Notes under the pieces: model-generated
The model's database searches: none
The model's input: the letters and a program-made list of their open reading frames with translations, nothing else
Told to the model about the DNA's origin: nothing
Assembly (NCBI GenBank): GCA_024637115.1
Contig: JAGXFU010000013.1
Span: forward strand, 1-64,000
DNA: 64,000 bases
Origin: Actinomycetes bacterium
Lineage (GTDB): Bacteria; Actinomycetota; Coriobacteriia; Anaerosomatales; JAGXFU01
Reading direction: 5' to 3'
Made by a program: the position numbers and the translations under genes
Shown here: positions 35,676-44,745 of the stretch, one piece after another
How the letters are laid out: the number at the start of each line of letters is the position of its first letter
Position numbering within the stretch: position 1 is the stretch's first letter

Positions 35676-36746
35676 CTAGGGACGACACGCTCCCGCGTAG
35701 TCACTACGCCCAAGTGACGAAATCTTGACCACATCACCGGTGCGCGGTGCATGTATGTACTGTCCGCCACCAACATAGATGCCTACGTGATGAATCGGAG
35801 ATCCAAAGAACACCAAGTCACCAGGCTGCAGGTCAGACCGTGAGACACGCTCGCCTGAGTTGATCTGCGACCGCGATGAGTGCGGCAGTGAGACGCCCAC
35901 CTGCGCGTACACGAACATTGTAAAGCCGCTGCAGTCGAAGGAGTTCGGACCCGATCCTCCCCACACATACGGTGCCCCCAGATACTGCTTGGCAATGCTC
36001 ACAACTTCACTGCGAGCGGCACGCGTTGGTGCAGGGAACGTTCTCGGGGCGCTCGAACTACGGGAAACCGCCGCAGCAGCGGCTGCCGCAGCTCGAGCCG
36101 CATCGGCAGCCTCCAGGGCAGCTATCTCCGACTCAAGACCCGCCAGAAGACTCTTTCGTTCACTGAGCTGCTTCTCGATCGCTGCCTTGTTCGCAGCCAT
36201 CTGGTCAAGAATGACTTTGGCAGCAGCCTCTTTCGTATTCAACTCCGCCCGTGCCTGTTCAGCGGCAGCACGCGCGTCCTTGAGCTCTGCGACGTTCTGA
36301 GCCTCACGATCGTTCATATCCTTGAGAAGGTCCCACGTGGCAGCGAAGTCCCCAAAATCCCTTGCCTCAAAGAGCACCTCGACGAAGCCGACGGGGCCAC
36401 TCCGGTACATCGAGCTAGCGCGAACCGCCAAGTGATGCTGCAACTCATCGATGCGCGCATTCGTTGCTTCGAGCTTCTTGTTGGTTTCGCTGATCTCATC
36501 AAGGAGGGCTCGGTGCTTTGCGTTGGCCTCGTTGTAGGCCTCTGCCGCGACTTCGACCTTCTCATCGAGAGCGTCTATTTGAACCTTGGCTTGACGCGCC
36601 TGATCCTCTTTGTCGCTGATCGAGGGAACGGCGACGGCAGGTACGACACCTACGGTGAGCGCGAAAGCCAATGCGAGTGCCACAACTATGTTGGTCTTCC
36701 TGAGTATCAGAACAATTCTCCCTCTGAGGTGTTCATTACAGGGCAA
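35676..36746 (-). CDS. Secreted NlpC/P60 peptidoglycan endopeptidase with coiled coil
   Basis: A 357-residue exported wall hydrolase. After a signal peptide (NIVVALALAFALTVGVVPAVA) comes a long coiled coil (residues about 45-220), a poly-Ala hinge, and a C-terminal NlpC/P60 domain with catalytic Cys in SFDCSGF, His in IHHVGIYVG and a His in YIHAPRTG. It resembles RipA/CwlO-type enzymes that split cell-wall peptides. The start is unclear: TTG 36746 or, with GGGAG 7 nt upstream, CTG 36710. Confidence 0.9.
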   Translation of the reverse strand: MPCNEHLRGRIVLILRKTNIVVALALAFALTVGVVPAVAVPSISDKEDQARQAKVQIDALDEKVEVAAEAYNEANAKHRALLDEISETNKKLEATNARIDELQHHLAVRASSMYRSGPVGFVEVLFEARDFGDFAATWDLLKDMNDREAQNVAELKDARAAAEQARAELNTKEAAAKVILDQMAANKAAIEKQLSERKSLLAGLESEIAALEAADAARAAAAAAAAVSRSSSAPRTFPAPTRAARSEVVSIAKQYLGAPYVWGGSGPNSFDCSGFTMFVYAQVGVSLPHSSRSQINSGERVSRSDLQPGDLVFFGSPIHHVGIYVGGGQYIHAPRTGDVVKISSLGRSDYAGACRP

Positions 36747-36795
36747 CCGCCCAATTCTAGCATGCAGGCGGGGTTCCGGTCACAGGTAGCATGTT

Positions 36796-37689
36796 TCACG
36801 CCAAAGCAAGACAGAGCGCGTCAAGAAGCCGAACAGCGACCCGCTGCTGATCGCGCTCGTTAGTCGGCACAACCCCAACGGCGATGACCAGACGTCGCAC
36901 CTTCTCCGGCTGCGTTGCCAGTGCGGTGACGACCCGTGCCGCAAGCAAGGACTCCGGGTCATGGCCAAGTACCACGACAGGCAGCGACTCGGCCGCCTGC
37001 GACGGCTTCTCAACGAGAATGAGATGCAGGTCACATGATGGCTCCGTCGCGTCTCCGCCCCGAAGCAAGCGGATGTGGATCCGCTCGTCGGCGGCAGCAG
37101 CCACATTAGCCAAACGCTCGCCGATCCGAGCAAGCTGTTCGCTCTCTGATTCGACGACGGTGTGCCAGCGCGCGAGAACGTCTGTGGCCCGAATGGTGGG
37201 CGTGCTCGGACTTGCAGGAACCGAGGCGTTCTTTCCCTCCCAGACGTGCTTGAGGCCAACGAGTGACCCGACCGTTTCCGGACCAACGATCCCGTCCGCG
37301 GGCTGGCCGCTGCTCCGCTGAAACTCTCGTACGGCCCGCTCTGTGAAGGGCCCGAAGATACTGTCAGGGTCGCCGCAGGCGAACCCGAGGGTGCTCAGTG
37401 CGTGCTGCAGGACCTGCACATCATGACCATGAAGGTATGGCAGACGCAGATAGAGCATTCGATCGCCGAAGGTGAAGGTCGCGTCTACAAGCGCTGCCCA
37501 GCTCGCCGCACCAACGACGCCGTCCTCGTCCAGTTCATGCCGAGACTGGAATTCCAGAACAGCATCACGAGTCATGCCGAGGAACACACCATCGATCCCG
37601 GTCGGACCGAGATCGTAGCCGAGTTTCAGCAATCGCTTCTGGATATCTTCGACCGCGGGGCCACGAGCCCCCGGCAAGATGGGTTTCAC
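36796..37689 (-). CDS. Protein with two peptidoglycan-binding domains
   Basis: A 297-residue protein, starting GTG 37689 (MKPILPGARGPAVEDIQKRL). Two PG_binding_1 domains are clear (residues about 5-75 and 80-150): IQKRLLKLGYDLGPTGIDGVFLG and VLQHALSTLGFACGDPDSIFGPFT. The C-terminal half (RIHIRLLRGGDATEPSCDLH.., VVVLGHDPESLLAARVVTALA) is not recognised; it could be a degraded amidase-like fold. A start at ATG 37755 would overlap the previous gene. No signal peptide is visible. Confidence 0.8.
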   Translation of the reverse strand: MKPILPGARGPAVEDIQKRLLKLGYDLGPTGIDGVFLGMTRDAVLEFQSRHELDEDGVVGAASWAALVDATFTFGDRMLYLRLPYLHGHDVQVLQHALSTLGFACGDPDSIFGPFTERAVREFQRSSGQPADGIVGPETVGSLVGLKHVWEGKNASVPASPSTPTIRATDVLARWHTVVESESEQLARIGERLANVAAAADERIHIRLLRGGDATEPSCDLHLILVEKPSQAAESLPVVVLGHDPESLLAARVVTALATQPEKVRRLVIAVGVVPTNERDQQRVAVRLLDALCLALA

Positions 37690-37717
37690 CCGATTCACAC
37701 CCCCGCGCGCCCGGAAA

Positions 37718-38059
37718 TCATCGACTTCCGTAGCGCTGCCTGAATCTTTCCACATTATTCTGGAGCATACCGCTTCGGCTGTCAGAGCCGCGCACGAAGC
37801 GATCGATTTCGATTTCCAGCATACGGTCAATGCGATAGACGTATCGCGGTGGACCGTCGTCGAAGTCTAGCACGAAGCACTCACTGAGCACCTCGAGAAT
37901 CGACCCGACGGAATCTGCTGTCGAGTGTAGAATCGGGGCAATCTCGCGCGGCTCCAGCCACTCGTCTGCGTGGTGACGCAGTACCGCCAGCAGATTGCGC
38001 AGCAGAACCTCGGACTCCCTGTCATGCGGCAGGCGTTCGAGCGCGACCCTGAGGCTCAT
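37718..38059 (-). CDS. Small protein, possible winged helix
   Basis: A 113-residue protein with LEPREIAPILHSTADSVGSILEVL, a helix-turn-helix-like pattern, then a beta hairpin (FVLDFDDGPPRYVYRIDR) that would suit a winged helix. The C terminus is basic and Ser/Gln-rich. No family is recognised. The start ATG 38059 lies 24 nt after the GGDEF gene stop; it may follow that gene in one transcript. Confidence 0.65.
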   Translation of the reverse strand: MSLRVALERLPHDRESEVLLRNLLAVLRHHADEWLEPREIAPILHSTADSVGSILEVLSECFVLDFDDGPPRYVYRIDRMLEIEIDRFVRGSDSRSGMLQNNVERFRQRYGSR

Positions 38060-38083
38060 GCCATGCCCCCTGTCCCCTACCCC

Positions 38084-39562
38084 TTACTCGGCTACTCGTA
38101 CAGTATTCTTTCCCGCACGCTTCGCAACGTACATTGCCCGATCCGCAGCCTCGATCAGTCGTGATTGCGTCAGTGCATGCTCGGGATACGAAGCGACCCC
38201 GACGGACACGGACTTATGAACGGGAGGGATCGCTTCTCCCGTGGCGAACTTGTGCGCGGCCATGGAGTCCTTGATGCGCTCGGCGACGGCGAACGCGCCT
38301 TGTACATCGGTCTCCGGCAAGACGATAACGAACTCCTCCCCGCCGTAGCGAGCCGCCACGTCGATATCCCGTAGATTACTACGGATGATGTCGCTGACCG
38401 CCTTGAGCACAACGTCTCCCCGGGGATGGCCGTAGGTATCGTTGAACTCTTTGAAGTCATCGATATCGAGCATGATCAAGGCGAGCTGGTGGCCGAAACG
38501 TTCCGACCTGCCGAGCTCTTCCTCAAGACGCTGCTGGAAATATCCGTGGTTGTAGAGTTCGGTCAGGCGGTCTGTCACCGACAGACGTTCGAGCTCGCCA
38601 TGGAGTAGCGCGTTTTGCAAAGAAAGCGACGACTGGTTGCCAATCACCTGGAGCCGCTCAAGCTCTGCGGGAGTCAATTCACGGAAGTTGGCCGAGGCCA
38701 CGACCATGACACCGATAACGTGCTCACCGGTGCGAAGAGGTACCGCCGCCTGAGATCGAACGTCTTCGCGGTTGCGCGCCCACGTCGAACTGTCAGAGCC
38801 AAACGGCACGTCCGCTTCCTGCACCAGTCCATCGCGAAACGCCGTTCCCAAAATGGTATCCCTGACCGAAATGACGGGCTCGAATGCGTCTTCGGATCGC
38901 CCTTGACTCGCACTGAGCCGCAACGTCCAGTCCTCGCGCTCAAACAGGTAGACGCAACTGATCTCCGCACCGAGAATACCGTTCGCGCCGTCAACGATCA
39001 GCGAACAGACATCGTCGACAGAACTGAAACTCGTGAGTGCCTTGAAGAATTCGTGAGTGAAGAATATCTCCGCCAGTCGACTCTCAAGTTCCTGGTTGGC
39101 ACGCTCGAGAGCTTCCTTGCTGGATTGAAGGCGGCGCTCGTGGCTTCGGATCTTATCGTAGGCAACCTGCAATTCAACGAACAGCTTCTCTTGCTCCTCG
39201 CCGCGCTTCTTGGCCACCAGAAGATCCCACACGAGTTCCGAGCCGCTCGATCCGATCATTTCAACATTCGAGGGTCTCTGAGACTGCAGTGCGGCATGCA
39301 CGCGAGGGTCATCCGACATGTCGATGATCAGATCCAGCCCGGGAATCTGATAGACCTCGGTGTAGTCCCGCGTGGAGTATATGCCGAGGTCTTCGGCGAG
39401 CCGGACAGCGGGTGCCGTTGGGTTGCTCGAGCAAATCGCAGACACGTCGATGTTGTCGACCTCAGAGAGTAGCCGAAGAATGGACGCGGCCCTCAGGCTA
39501 CCCCCCACAATCGCTATGATGAGTTGACGGTCCGCAATGGCGCGTAACGGCGCGGCGGCCAT
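38084..39562 (-). CDS. Rossmann-GAF-GGDEF diguanylate cyclase
   Basis: A 492-residue protein. Residues about 10-110 form a Rossmann-like domain (IIAIVGGSLRAASILRLLSEV, then CSSNPTAPAVRLAEDLGIY) resembling CoA/NAD-binding folds. A coiled coil and a GAF domain (LTSFSSVDDVCSLIVDGANG) follow. The C terminus is GGDEF with the intact active loop RYGGEEFVIVLPE and an RDID product-inhibition I-site nine residues before it. So c-di-GMP synthesis with feedback is likely. It sits 47 nt after cheD. Start: ATG 39562 has GGAGG 8 nt upstream; ATG 39577 is an alternative. Confidence 0.92.
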   Translation of the reverse strand: MAAAPLRAIADRQLIIAIVGGSLRAASILRLLSEVDNIDVSAICSSNPTAPAVRLAEDLGIYSTRDYTEVYQIPGLDLIIDMSDDPRVHAALQSQRPSNVEMIGSSGSELVWDLLVAKKRGEEQEKLFVELQVAYDKIRSHERRLQSSKEALERANQELESRLAEIFFTHEFFKALTSFSSVDDVCSLIVDGANGILGAEISCVYLFEREDWTLRLSASQGRSEDAFEPVISVRDTILGTAFRDGLVQEADVPFGSDSSTWARNREDVRSQAAVPLRTGEHVIGVMVVASANFRELTPAELERLQVIGNQSSLSLQNALLHGELERLSVTDRLTELYNHGYFQQRLEEELGRSERFGHQLALIMLDIDDFKEFNDTYGHPRGDVVLKAVSDIIRSNLRDIDVAARYGGEEFVIVLPETDVQGAFAVAERIKDSMAAHKFATGEAIPPVHKSVSVGVASYPEHALTQSRLIEAADRAMYVAKRAGKNTVRVAE

Positions 39563-39609
39563 CTCCATTTCCTCCATCGGCACAGCCTTCGTTGACCTTC
39601 CTGAACGTG

Positions 39610-40131
39610 TCACAAATTCTTGATGCCGTAAAGGTATGAGCGCACAACGAAAAGACCCGAATCGAGATGGATCTCGACCGTGCGCGCATGCCTCTCTCCA
39701 ATATCTTCGGCAAATACAGGTATGTTCAGTAGCCCGAGCTGCCGTTTCACCTCGGCGATATTCCGCTCCCCGACCGTTGCAAGAATCGTGTCGCCCCGAA
39801 ACATCGCCGCTCCACCCGCCATCTTTGCCTGCAGTCTACGCCGAGGAGATCCCTGCTCGACAAGCATATTCGCCATCTCCGGCACCGCACATGATGCGAA
39901 CCTATGCATAACGCCCGGGGCAGACGTCTCGAGCGGTAGCGGGAGCATGATGTGCGCGAGGCCGCCTTGTTTGAGTACGGGATCCCACAGAGCAAGACCG
40001 ATGCACGAACCCAGTGCAGCGGTCATCAGGAACCGGGGGTATCGGGCAACCGCTAACGCACCGACTCCGACCTCGACCATGTTCGGATCGTCGAGCCGTG
40101 ACAAACCCACGCTATTTGACTCCCCTGGCAC
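39610..40131 (-). CDS. cheD: Chemoreceptor glutamine deamidase CheD
   Basis: A 173-residue CheD that deamidates receptor glutamines. The catalytic Cys and His lie in TAALGSCIGLALWDP and GGLAHIMLPL, with the third residue in HARTVEIHLDSG. It forms a CheC-CheD pair in Bacillus-type chemotaxis, and here it follows cheC by 2 nt. GTG 40131 is the coupled start; ATG 40080 is an alternative. Confidence 0.94.
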   Translation of the reverse strand: MPGESNSVGLSRLDDPNMVEVGVGALAVARYPRFLMTAALGSCIGLALWDPVLKQGGLAHIMLPLPLETSAPGVMHRFASCAVPEMANMLVEQGSPRRRLQAKMAGGAAMFRGDTILATVGERNIAEVKRQLGLLNIPVFAEDIGERHARTVEIHLDSGLFVVRSYLYGIKNL

Positions 40132-40133
40132 CT

Positions 40134-40745
40134 TCAGACCACGCCCAGTCGCCCGAGTATCACATCAAGCGAGTCAGGATCGGGGAGGAAAAAGAGCATT
40201 GCGTCGACAGACGTCTCCTCGTCGAGGAAGCTTGTTCTGAGCAGAAGAGCCGACTCCGCCTTCATCCCGATCTCGGTGGTCGCGACTTCGAGAATCGCGC
40301 CGGCCATATCAAGCGCAAAGAGCGGTGTGGACGGCAGTACGCTCAGGTCGGCCAGCCGTGCCACCGCAGCCAGATATGCGGCTGTCAGAATCGATGCTAC
40401 GTGTGACAGCAACGCTTCCTCGTCGCGGCCAAATGACTTGGCGGTTCCCACCGGGTGATTGTGCATGAGATCGCATATCGCAAGCGAACTGTCCCGGGCC
40501 GCCATGAAGAGGACTCCCCCTTCGATATCACCCAATAGACGCGAGTAGACGGCAGCCACGAGCTTCTCCGCGCCTCCGACGACGCGTGGCACTTCACCAA
40601 AAGGAATCAACTCTAGTTCGGGGTTGGTAAGCCCGATCGGCCGACCCATGAGTTGTGACAGTGCGGTCGCTGCATGACCCGCGCCAATACTGCCCACCTC
40701 GCCAAGCGCATCGAGTTGGAGCTCGGACAGGTCGGTTAGCTTCAT
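40134..40745 (-). CDS. cheC: CheC family protein with altered phosphatase sites
   Basis: A 203-residue CheC/CheX/FliY-type protein: ELQLDALGEVGSIGAGHAATALSQL at the first site and EEALLSHVASILTAAYLAAVARL at the second. CheC normally uses E-x2-N at both to hydrolyse CheY-P. Here the first site is E16-x2-S19 and the second H115-x2-S118, so phosphatase activity may be weak or lost. It may act mainly as a CheD partner. Its ATG overlaps the cheA stop (ATGA). Confidence 0.93.
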   Translation of the reverse strand: MKLTDLSELQLDALGEVGSIGAGHAATALSQLMGRPIGLTNPELELIPFGEVPRVVGGAEKLVAAVYSRLLGDIEGGVLFMAARDSSLAICDLMHNHPVGTAKSFGRDEEALLSHVASILTAAYLAAVARLADLSVLPSTPLFALDMAGAILEVATTEIGMKAESALLLRTSFLDEETSVDAMLFFLPDPDSLDVILGRLGVV

Positions 40746-42775
40746 GGGGTCTCCTCACGACCGGGGAATATCGTCCGCTGGTCGATGATCAGCGCCACCC
40801 GACCGTCTCCCAGTACTGTCGCGCCACCAATCCCACGCGCGCCGCGCAGCATGCGAGACAGCGGCTTGATCACTATCTCGCGCCTGCCGAGCAGATCTTC
40901 AACCACCAGCGCCTTTCGCTGACCGGCGCTCTCCATCAACACGAGATGCTGATGCCGCCCGGGCAATCGCTTGTGATCGTCTGAGTAGCCAAGCAGCGCA
41001 TCGAGGTGGTGGACTGAGACAATGGCTCCCTCCCGGTCGATTGCGACCGGAGAGCCATCCACGGTGTCGAGTTCCATGTCCTCACCACCGAGAACCTCAT
41101 CGACGGCACTCAGCGGCAGCGCGTACGTCGCTCCGCCGCTGCTGACGAGGAGCGCCTGGATGATTGCGAGCGTCAACGGCAGAGTCAGCACGAATTCGGT
41201 GCCGTGCCCTGGTCTGGAGACGATCGACAGCGCCCCGCCAAGATGCTCGATCTTGCCCTTCACGACATCCATTCCCACACCACGACCGGAAACCTTGGTC
41301 GCCTGGGACACCGTGGAAAAGCCGGGTACGCATGTGAACAGCAGGATATCTTCTTGGGAATAGGACCCGCGCGTTCCCGGATCCGCGAGCCCAAGAGAGC
41401 ACGCTTTGTCCCACACGCGATCGCTCGCAATACCACGCCCGTCATCAGAGACACTGATTCGTATTCTGTCGCGTTCACGCGCGGCCGTGAGACGAACTGT
41501 CCCCCGGGCTGACTTTCCGGCGGCCTCTCGCTCTGCAGCGGGCTCGATGCCATGATCGATGCTGTTCCTCAGCAGGTGGACGATCGGGTCGCCGATCTCA
41601 TCGAGAACCGTTCGGTCCAGCTCGATGTCGAGACCCTCCATGTCAAAGGTGATGTCCTTCTCGAGATCATGTGCGAGATCTCGCACCATCCGAGGAAATC
41701 GATTGAAGATGTTTCCCACCGGTACCATGCGCGTTTGCATGACCTCGTGCTGAAGATCTCCCGACACCTGCTGGAGTTGCTCCATCGCCTCATCAAGCTC
41801 GGTGTCAGCAATGCGTCCAGCTACTCGCTCAAGGCGCGAGCGAAGGATGACAAGTTCTCCAACCAGATTGACAAGCATGTCGAGATGACCGATGGCGATG
41901 CGAACGGTCTGTGTCTCTGAGAGCTTTGGGATAGACGTGCGCTTGCGTGCCGCTTCGACCTCGGCAAGCTCCGTCTCCACAGACGCAGGCACCGCCTCGT
42001 CGTTTGCCCCCGCAACACATTCCTCAACCTCGCTCACACCAAGAACCGCATCGTGGATCGCCCGCCCGCCTGAACCTGAACTCAAGAGGACGATGAACTC
42101 ACGATCGAACTGCTCATCTTCTATCTGACGACCAGGAGGGATGGTATCAACGACATGCCCCATATGACTCAATCGCTTGATGACCATGTATGCCCGCACG
42201 GCTTTGAGAACACAGCCCTCTTCAAGCGTCACGGCAACGCGAAACAGCGTCTCTCCCGGCCGGGCCTGTGCGTCGCGACCGGCTATGTCGGCCTCTGACG
42301 GAACGAGACCCTCGGCTCTCTGCTCATTCGTGTCGCCGGATGCGTCCTCTCCGGTCCCGGTGGTCACGGTGGCGACGGTCCCGGCGTTGCTCGAGACATC
42401 GCCGCTCGCCTCCTCCAGTGCAACAAGTCGGACAGTCAGGTCGGTGCTGTCAACTGCCGTCGAGCCGGATGACTCATCGTCGATCAGCGCTCGCACCACA
42501 TCGACTGATTCGAGCATGATGTCGATCAAAGAGCGATCGACGACACGTTCGCGCTGTCTGACGCGAGCCATCAGGCTTTCCATCCTGTGAGTCAGATCCG
42601 CGGTTCGCTCATATCCCATTGCGGCGGCCATACCCTTGAGACTGTGAGCCCCACGGAAGATGACTTCGACCGGCGCCAGATCACCCGGCTCAGACTCAAG
42701 TGCAAGCAGCCCATCTGTGATGCCCTGAATGAACTCCGCGCTCTCTGATAGAAATATCTCGCGATACTGATCCAT
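40742..42775 (-). CDS. cheA: Chemotaxis histidine kinase CheA
   Basis: A 678-residue CheA. His44 in IFRGAHSLKGMAAAMG is the phospho-acceptor of the HPt domain. A P2-like ferredoxin-fold domain (VAVTLEEGCVLKAVRAYMVIK), a dimer helix pair, the ATPase domain (LLRNSIDHGIE with N box, SDDGRGI, GRGVGMDVVKGKIE) and a C-terminal CheW-like domain follow. The ATG 42775 (MDQYREIF) is 5 nt after the cheB stop. Confidence 0.97.
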   Translation of the reverse strand: MDQYREIFLSESAEFIQGITDGLLALESEPGDLAPVEVIFRGAHSLKGMAAAMGYERTADLTHRMESLMARVRQRERVVDRSLIDIMLESVDVVRALIDDESSGSTAVDSTDLTVRLVALEEASGDVSSNAGTVATVTTGTGEDASGDTNEQRAEGLVPSEADIAGRDAQARPGETLFRVAVTLEEGCVLKAVRAYMVIKRLSHMGHVVDTIPPGRQIEDEQFDREFIVLLSSGSGGRAIHDAVLGVSEVEECVAGANDEAVPASVETELAEVEAARKRTSIPKLSETQTVRIAIGHLDMLVNLVGELVILRSRLERVAGRIADTELDEAMEQLQQVSGDLQHEVMQTRMVPVGNIFNRFPRMVRDLAHDLEKDITFDMEGLDIELDRTVLDEIGDPIVHLLRNSIDHGIEPAAEREAAGKSARGTVRLTAARERDRIRISVSDDGRGIASDRVWDKACSLGLADPGTRGSYSQEDILLFTCVPGFSTVSQATKVSGRGVGMDVVKGKIEHLGGALSIVSRPGHGTEFVLTLPLTLAIIQALLVSSGGATYALPLSAVDEVLGGEDMELDTVDGSPVAIDREGAIVSVHHLDALLGYSDDHKRLPGRHQHLVLMESAGQRKALVVEDLLGRREIVIKPLSRMLRGARGIGGATVLGDGRVALIIDQRTIFPGREETP

Positions 42776-42780
42776 GTCGC

Positions 42781-43869
42781 TCACACGGCACCACCTACAC
42801 GTGTCGAGCGCCGAATCTCTGCGGCCACAAGCCCGATGGGTACCACATGGTTTGCGGCTCCCATCTTCACCGCAACGCCAGGCATGCCCCATACAACGCT
42901 GGTCTCTTCGTTTTGCACCACCGTGTCACCACCACGTTCCTTGATCTCACACAAGCCCTGAGCGCCGTCAGCTCCCATGCCCGTAAGGACAACGCCCATT
43001 GCACGAGATCCAAAGAGCGCAGCCACTGAGAAGAACAGTGGATCGGCCGCTGGACGCAGACCATGTACGCTCGGTGAATCATCGAGATGGATGGCGTATC
43101 GGCCAGGGCTCACCTGGGCAACGCACATGTGGAAACCGTGCGGAGCCAGGTACCCGACACCCGGCTCGATCGGCATACCATCAAGAGCTTCGCGAACAGG
43201 AATGTCCCCAGCTGCTGTGAGGCGCTTCGCGAGGGACTCACTGAAACCGGCGGGGAGATGTTGAACGATCAGATAGGCCGCGGGTATCGACGCCGACAGC
43301 CCTTCAAATACGCGTTCAAGTGCAGGGGGGCCGCCCGTGGACGCAGCGATAGCGACAACTGACTCGAGTCCGGTCGCGACCGATGCAGCCGTGGGCATGT
43401 CCGAGGCCGCCTTCCCTGCGGGCCTCCTTACCTCTGCTATCGCGTGTGCCGCATGCTCAAGCCTGAGCGGATCGACCCGGTAGGCAGTCCTGATCTTCTT
43501 GAGCAGCACTTCTGAAAGATCGGTCATGGATGATGCCACGCCTGACCTCGGCTTGGCGAGGAAGTCGACCGCTCCCGCGGCGAGCGCCTGATATGTAGTG
43601 TCAGGGTCATCGAGCGAACTGAGCATGACCACCCTGGCGCGAGAGTGCTTCTTGAGATAAGGAAGCGCCTCAAGGCCGCTCAGTTCAGGCATCTCGATGT
43701 CGAGCGTGATGACATCCGGCTCGAGTTCACGTGCCTTCTCGATGGCCTCGACGCCCGTCTTTGCCACTCCCACGATCTCGATTCGCGGATCAACAGAGAG
43801 AGCGCGCGTGAGCAGCTGACGAATCAGGGCTGAATCGTCGACAACAAGCACTTTGATCGTCGCGCGCAT
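42781..43869 (-). CDS. cheB: Chemotaxis response regulator-methylesterase CheB
   Basis: A 362-residue CheB with an N-terminal receiver (VLVVDDSALIRQ; Asp57 in TLDIEMP; K in FLAKPR) and a C-terminal methylesterase with Ser in AASTGGPPALE, His in QHLPAGFS and Asp in TGMGADGAQGL. It removes receptor methyl groups added by CheR. ATG 43869 begins 14 nt after the cheY stop. Confidence 0.97.
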   Translation of the reverse strand: MRATIKVLVVDDSALIRQLLTRALSVDPRIEIVGVAKTGVEAIEKARELEPDVITLDIEMPELSGLEALPYLKKHSRARVVMLSSLDDPDTTYQALAAGAVDFLAKPRSGVASSMTDLSEVLLKKIRTAYRVDPLRLEHAAHAIAEVRRPAGKAASDMPTAASVATGLESVVAIAASTGGPPALERVFEGLSASIPAAYLIVQHLPAGFSESLAKRLTAAGDIPVREALDGMPIEPGVGYLAPHGFHMCVAQVSPGRYAIHLDDSPSVHGLRPAADPLFFSVAALFGSRAMGVVLTGMGADGAQGLCEIKERGGDTVVQNEETSVVWGMPGVAVKMGAANHVVPIGLVAAEIRRSTRVGGAV

Positions 43870-43883
43870 CTGCGGCGCCCCTG

Positions 43884-44255
43884 TCAGGAGGCCTGGGCTT
43901 GCAGGCACTTCTTGACGGTCTCAAGCACCTTGGTGGGCTGGAACGGCTTGACAAGAAAGTCCATCGCTCCAGCTTCGAGGGCTTCTACAATCATCTTCTG
44001 TTGACCCATGGCCGACACCATGAGAACCCGGGCCGTGGGGTCACTGGATCTGATCTCACGCAATGCATCGAGCCCGCTCATCTCGGGCATCGTGATATCC
44101 ATTGTCACAAGGTCTGGTCCGACCTCGTCATACTTCTCCAGGGCATCGCGACCATTGACCGCTTCATGAATGATATAGCCTTCTTTGGACAAGATATCGC
44201 GAATCATCATTCGCATGAATGCCGCATCATCGACGACAAGAACCGTCTTAGACAT
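43884..44255 (-). CDS. cheY: Chemotaxis response regulator CheY
   Basis: A 123-residue single receiver domain: VLVVDDAAFMRMMIRD with the acidic pair, Asp53 in VTMDITMP, Ser/Thr in LMVSAMGQ and Lys in DFLVKPF. The ATG 44255 has GGAGGGGGG upstream and overlaps cheW by 8 nt. Output target is unknown, likely the pilus machinery. Confidence 0.96.
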   Translation of the reverse strand: MSKTVLVVDDAAFMRMMIRDILSKEGYIIHEAVNGRDALEKYDEVGPDLVTMDITMPEMSGLDALREIRSSDPTARVLMVSAMGQQKMIVEALEAGAMDFLVKPFQPTKVLETVKKCLQAQAS

Positions 44256-44745
44256 TCGAGCCCCCCTCCGATTCGCTGTCGCCAGCCATCCGCGCATAGT
44301 CAACCCGCGGGACTGCTCGGTCAAGATCTATCAAAATCACAAGACCACCCTCGCGCTCGGCAACGCCTTCGAACGCGTCGACCGTATCACTAGTGAGAAC
44401 GCTGTCGGGCGCCGGCTTGATATTGTCCAGCGGAATCGATACGACCTCGCTGGCAGAATCCACGGCTAGACCCAGGACACCGGATTCGCCTTCCGCCACG
44501 ATAATCCGCGCCGTTGGTGTGGGCTTGAAGTCCCCTTGCAGGAAGCGACGGGCAAGATCTACCACCGGAATCACCTGCCCGCGTAGATTGATGACCCCCA
44601 GAACAAATTCGGGTGCTCTCGGCACCGGGGTTGATTCTTCAAAGCGAATGATACTTCGCACGCACTCGATGGCCAGGCCGTACTCCTCCGCCCCAAGACG
44701 AAAGATGACGATGCTGCGCGCTTCTTGTTCGAGCTGGTTGATCAC
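44248..44745 (-). CDS. cheW: Chemotaxis scaffold protein CheW
   Basis: A 165-residue CheW fold ([40 protein letters not shown]). It couples receptors to CheA. The ATG overlaps the mcp stop (ATGA), showing translational coupling. The C-terminal 20 residues are acidic. Confidence 0.96.
   Translation of the reverse strand: MINQLEQEARSIVIFRLGAEEYGLAIECVRSIIRFEESTPVPRAPEFVLGVINLRGQVIPVVDLARRFLQGDFKPTPTARIIVAEGESGVLGLAVDSASEVVSIPLDNIKPAPDSVLTSDTVDAFEGVAEREGGLVILIDLDRAVPRVDYARMAGDSESEGGSNV

Noticed and set aside
40742-42892. A longer CheA starting at 42892
   Set aside because: The extra 39 residues overlap cheB and do not resemble the HPt domain, which begins properly at ATG 42775.
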